Translations under genes and position numbers: made by a program | Shown: one piece after another, positions 5,470 through 6,896 of the stretch | How positions within the stretch are numbered: the first letter of the stretch is position 1 | How the letters are laid out: each line of letters begins with the position of its first letter | Notes under the pieces: model-generated | The model's database searches: none | Seen by the model: only the letters and a program-made list of their open reading frames with translations | Told to the model about the DNA's origin: nothing | Source of the DNA: JBEKSX01 sp049516635 | GTDB taxonomy: Bacteria > Bacteroidota > Ignavibacteria > Tepidaquicellales > OLB5 | DNA length: 6,896 bases | Assembly: GCA_049516635.1 (NCBI GenBank) | Contig: JBEKSX010000115.1 | Location: forward strand, 1-6,896 | Reading direction: 5' to 3'

Positions 5470-6896
5470 ATGAAAACTAAAATAACGCCTCATCAAAATG
5501 ACTTCATCACTAACCGGATTGCGATTAATAAGCTCTTGTCCTTAATATTTTTGTTTTTCACACTTCTTACTGTAAGCTTATTTTCACAAGTACATGAGGA
5601 TTGGGTTCAAAGGTATAACGGACCGGTAAATAGTGTTGACGAAGCAGCGTCAATTGCAGTTGATGGTTCAGGAAATGTATATGTAACAGGATGGAGTTGG
5701 GGTAATGATACATCAGAAGATTATGTAACCATAAAATACAACTCAAGCGGTGTACAACAGTGGTTTCAGAGATATAACGGATCTGGAAATGCTAATGATG
5801 AAGCAAGTTCAATAGCAGTTGACGGTTCTGGGAATGTTTATGTAACGGGATACAGTGCGGTAATAGGTTCAGGATATGACTACACAACCATCAAATACAA
5901 TACTACCGGGGTACAGCAATGGGTTCAGCGATATAACGGACCCGGAAATGCTGATGATTGGGCAACTGCAATAGCAATTGACGGTTCGGGAAATGTGTAT
6001 GTAACGGGAAGCAGTCTCGGAAATGGAACTGATATGGACTATGCAACGATAAAATACAATTCAAACGGAGTACAGCAGTGGGTTCAAAGATATAACGGAC
6101 CTATAGGAAATGGTATTGATGAGGCAAATTCAATTGCAGTTGACGGTACCGGAAATGTGTATTTTACAGGAAAGAGTATAGGAAACGGAACAGGCGGTGA
6201 CTATGCAACCATAAAGTACAATACAAACGGTGTACAGCAGTGGGTTCAAAGATATAATGGTCCCACCAGCGGTGACGATGCAGCAAATTCTATCGCTGTT
6301 GACGGTTCAGGGAATGTGTATGTAACAGGAAATAGCGAAGGTGATTATGCTACAATAAAATATAACTCTAATGGAACACAAGAGTGGATTCAACGATATA
6401 GCGGATCGGGAAATAGTTATGATGCAGCAAATTCTATCGCTGTTGACGGTTCAGGAAATGCGTATGTAACCGGGACTAGTGATGGTGATTATGCTACAAT
6501 AAAATACAACGCTAATGGTGTACAAGATTGGGTTCAAAGATATAATGGTCCGGGAAATGGTGATGATGAAGCACTTTGTATCGCAATTGACGGTTACGGA
6601 AATGTGTATGTGACAGGTTACAGTTTTGGAAGCGGAACACGTTATGACTATGCAACGCTCAAATACAATTCAAGCGGAGTACAACAGTGGGTTCAAAGAT
6701 ATAATGGACCGGGAAATGGAGAGGATTGGGCGCATTCCATCGCAGTTGACGGTTCGGGAAATGTGTATGTAACAGGCGGGAGTACCGGGATTGGAACTGC
6801 ACCTGATTACGCAACAATAAAATATTCACAACCAATTGGAATCAAGCAAATCTCTTCTGAAGTTCCCGATAAATATGCCTTATATCAAAATTATCC
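5470..6896 (+). CDS. secreted SBBP beta-propeller protein with T9SS type A sorting domain (3' end outside window)
   Basis: The frame is open from ATG at 5470 to the window edge, 475 codons plus two bases, without a stop. Residues 1-39 form a signal peptide: a charged start, then the hydrophobic LLSLIFLFFTLLTVSLFS, with probable cleavage near residue 39. Eight tandem repeats follow from Trp45 to about Tyr452, each with the pattern W-V-Q-R-Y-N-G...IAVDGSGNVYVTG...DYATIKYN-x-x-G-V-Q, which is the SBBP type of beta-propeller repeat. Residues 458-476, ending VPDKYALYQNYP, are the opening of the C-terminal type IX secretion sorting domain typical of this bacterial group; the remaining 60 or so residues should lie beyond the window. 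The product is therefore expected at the cell surface or released. Its ligand is unknown, and no catalytic domain is visible. The start is fixed by the strong Shine-Dalgarno sequence. An independent promoter is likely, since the neighbouring gene is divergent. Confidence 0.9.
   Translation, partial: MKTKITPHQNDFITNRIAINKLLSLIFLFFTLLTVSLFSQVHEDWVQRYNGPVNSVDEAASIAVDGSGNVYVTGWSWGNDTSEDYVTIKYNSSGVQQWFQRYNGSGNANDEASSIAVDGSGNVYVTGYSAVIGSGYDYTTIKYNTTGVQQWVQRYNGPGNADDWATAIAIDGSGNVYVTGSSLGNGTDMDYATIKYNSNGVQQWVQRYNGPIGNGIDEANSIAVDGTGNVYFTGKSIGNGTGGDYATIKYNTNGVQQWVQRYNGPTSGDDAANSIAVDGSGNVYVTGNSEGDYATIKYNSNGTQEWIQRYSGSGNSYDAANSIAVDGSGNAYVTGTSDGDYATIKYNANGVQDWVQRYNGPGNGDDEALCIAIDGYGNVYVTGYSFGSGTRYDYATLKYNSSGVQQWVQRYNGPGNGEDWAHSIAVDGSGNVYVTGGSTGIGTAPDYATIKYSQPIGIKQISSEVPDKYALYQNY
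5602..6825 (+). repeat. eight tandem beta-propeller repeats within the secreted protein gene
   Basis: Repeat units begin at the tryptophan codons at 5602, 5761, 5920, 6079, 6241, 6385, 6529 and 6688, giving lengths of 53, 53, 53, 54, 48, 48 and 53 residues, with a last unit of about 46 before the linker. Core segments such as GTTGACGGTTC and CAAAGATATAA recur with few changes. Units 5 and 6 lack the NGT-type loop found between the VTG and DYATIKY segments of the others. Confidence 0.93.
6859..6896 (+). other. start of T9SS type A C-terminal sorting domain
   Basis: The codons at 6859-6896 encode EVPDKYALYQNY followed by a proline (CC plus the next base). In Ignavibacteria and relatives this motif normally continues NPFNPxT and a small beta-sandwich that directs export by the type IX system. 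Only the first part is inside the window, so the call depends on this motif, its place after the repeat domain, and the N-terminal signal peptide. Confidence 0.85.

Overview
The window looks like a piece of a chromosome from the Bacteroidota/Chlorobi group, most likely an Ignavibacteria-type organism. This placement is inference. It rests on the secreted protein at the right edge, whose C-terminus begins the VPDKYALYQNYP form of the type IX secretion sorting domain common in that lineage, on a GH57/DUF3536 protein next to a GH77 enzyme, on moderately AT-rich DNA, and on four genes with little or no Shine-Dalgarno sequence.

Layout. Positions 1-2732 (+) hold an alpha-glucan pair: the C-terminal 295 residues of a GH57-type glycosidase with a DUF3536 domain, then, 7 bases later, a complete GH77 4-alpha-glucanotransferase (malQ-like, 611 aa). 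They are probably co-transcribed and act together on glycogen or maltodextrins. A 63-base convergent gap with no clear terminator follows. On the minus strand lie a 292-aa cytoplasmic TPR protein (2796-3674) and, upstream of it, a very recognisable glutaryl-CoA dehydrogenase (3758-4942). The 83-base gap between these two holds an imperfect hairpin that could be a weak terminator.

Positions 4943-5469 are non-coding. They carry a candidate promoter for the dehydrogenase, three different palindromic elements in under 300 bases (the middle one a MITE-like nested inverted repeat), a candidate promoter for the rightmost gene, and a hairpin that encloses that gene's strong Shine-Dalgarno sequence. 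From 5470 to the right edge (+) runs a secreted protein. It has a signal peptide, eight tandem SBBP-type beta-propeller repeats of 48-54 residues, and the first residues of a T9SS type A sorting domain, where the window cuts it off.

I see no undescribed defence, mobile or RNA system here. The most rewarding items are the ribosome-site hairpin, the cluster of palindromic repeats, the recent duplication of propeller repeats 5 and 6, and the enlarged C-terminal part of the GH77 enzyme.
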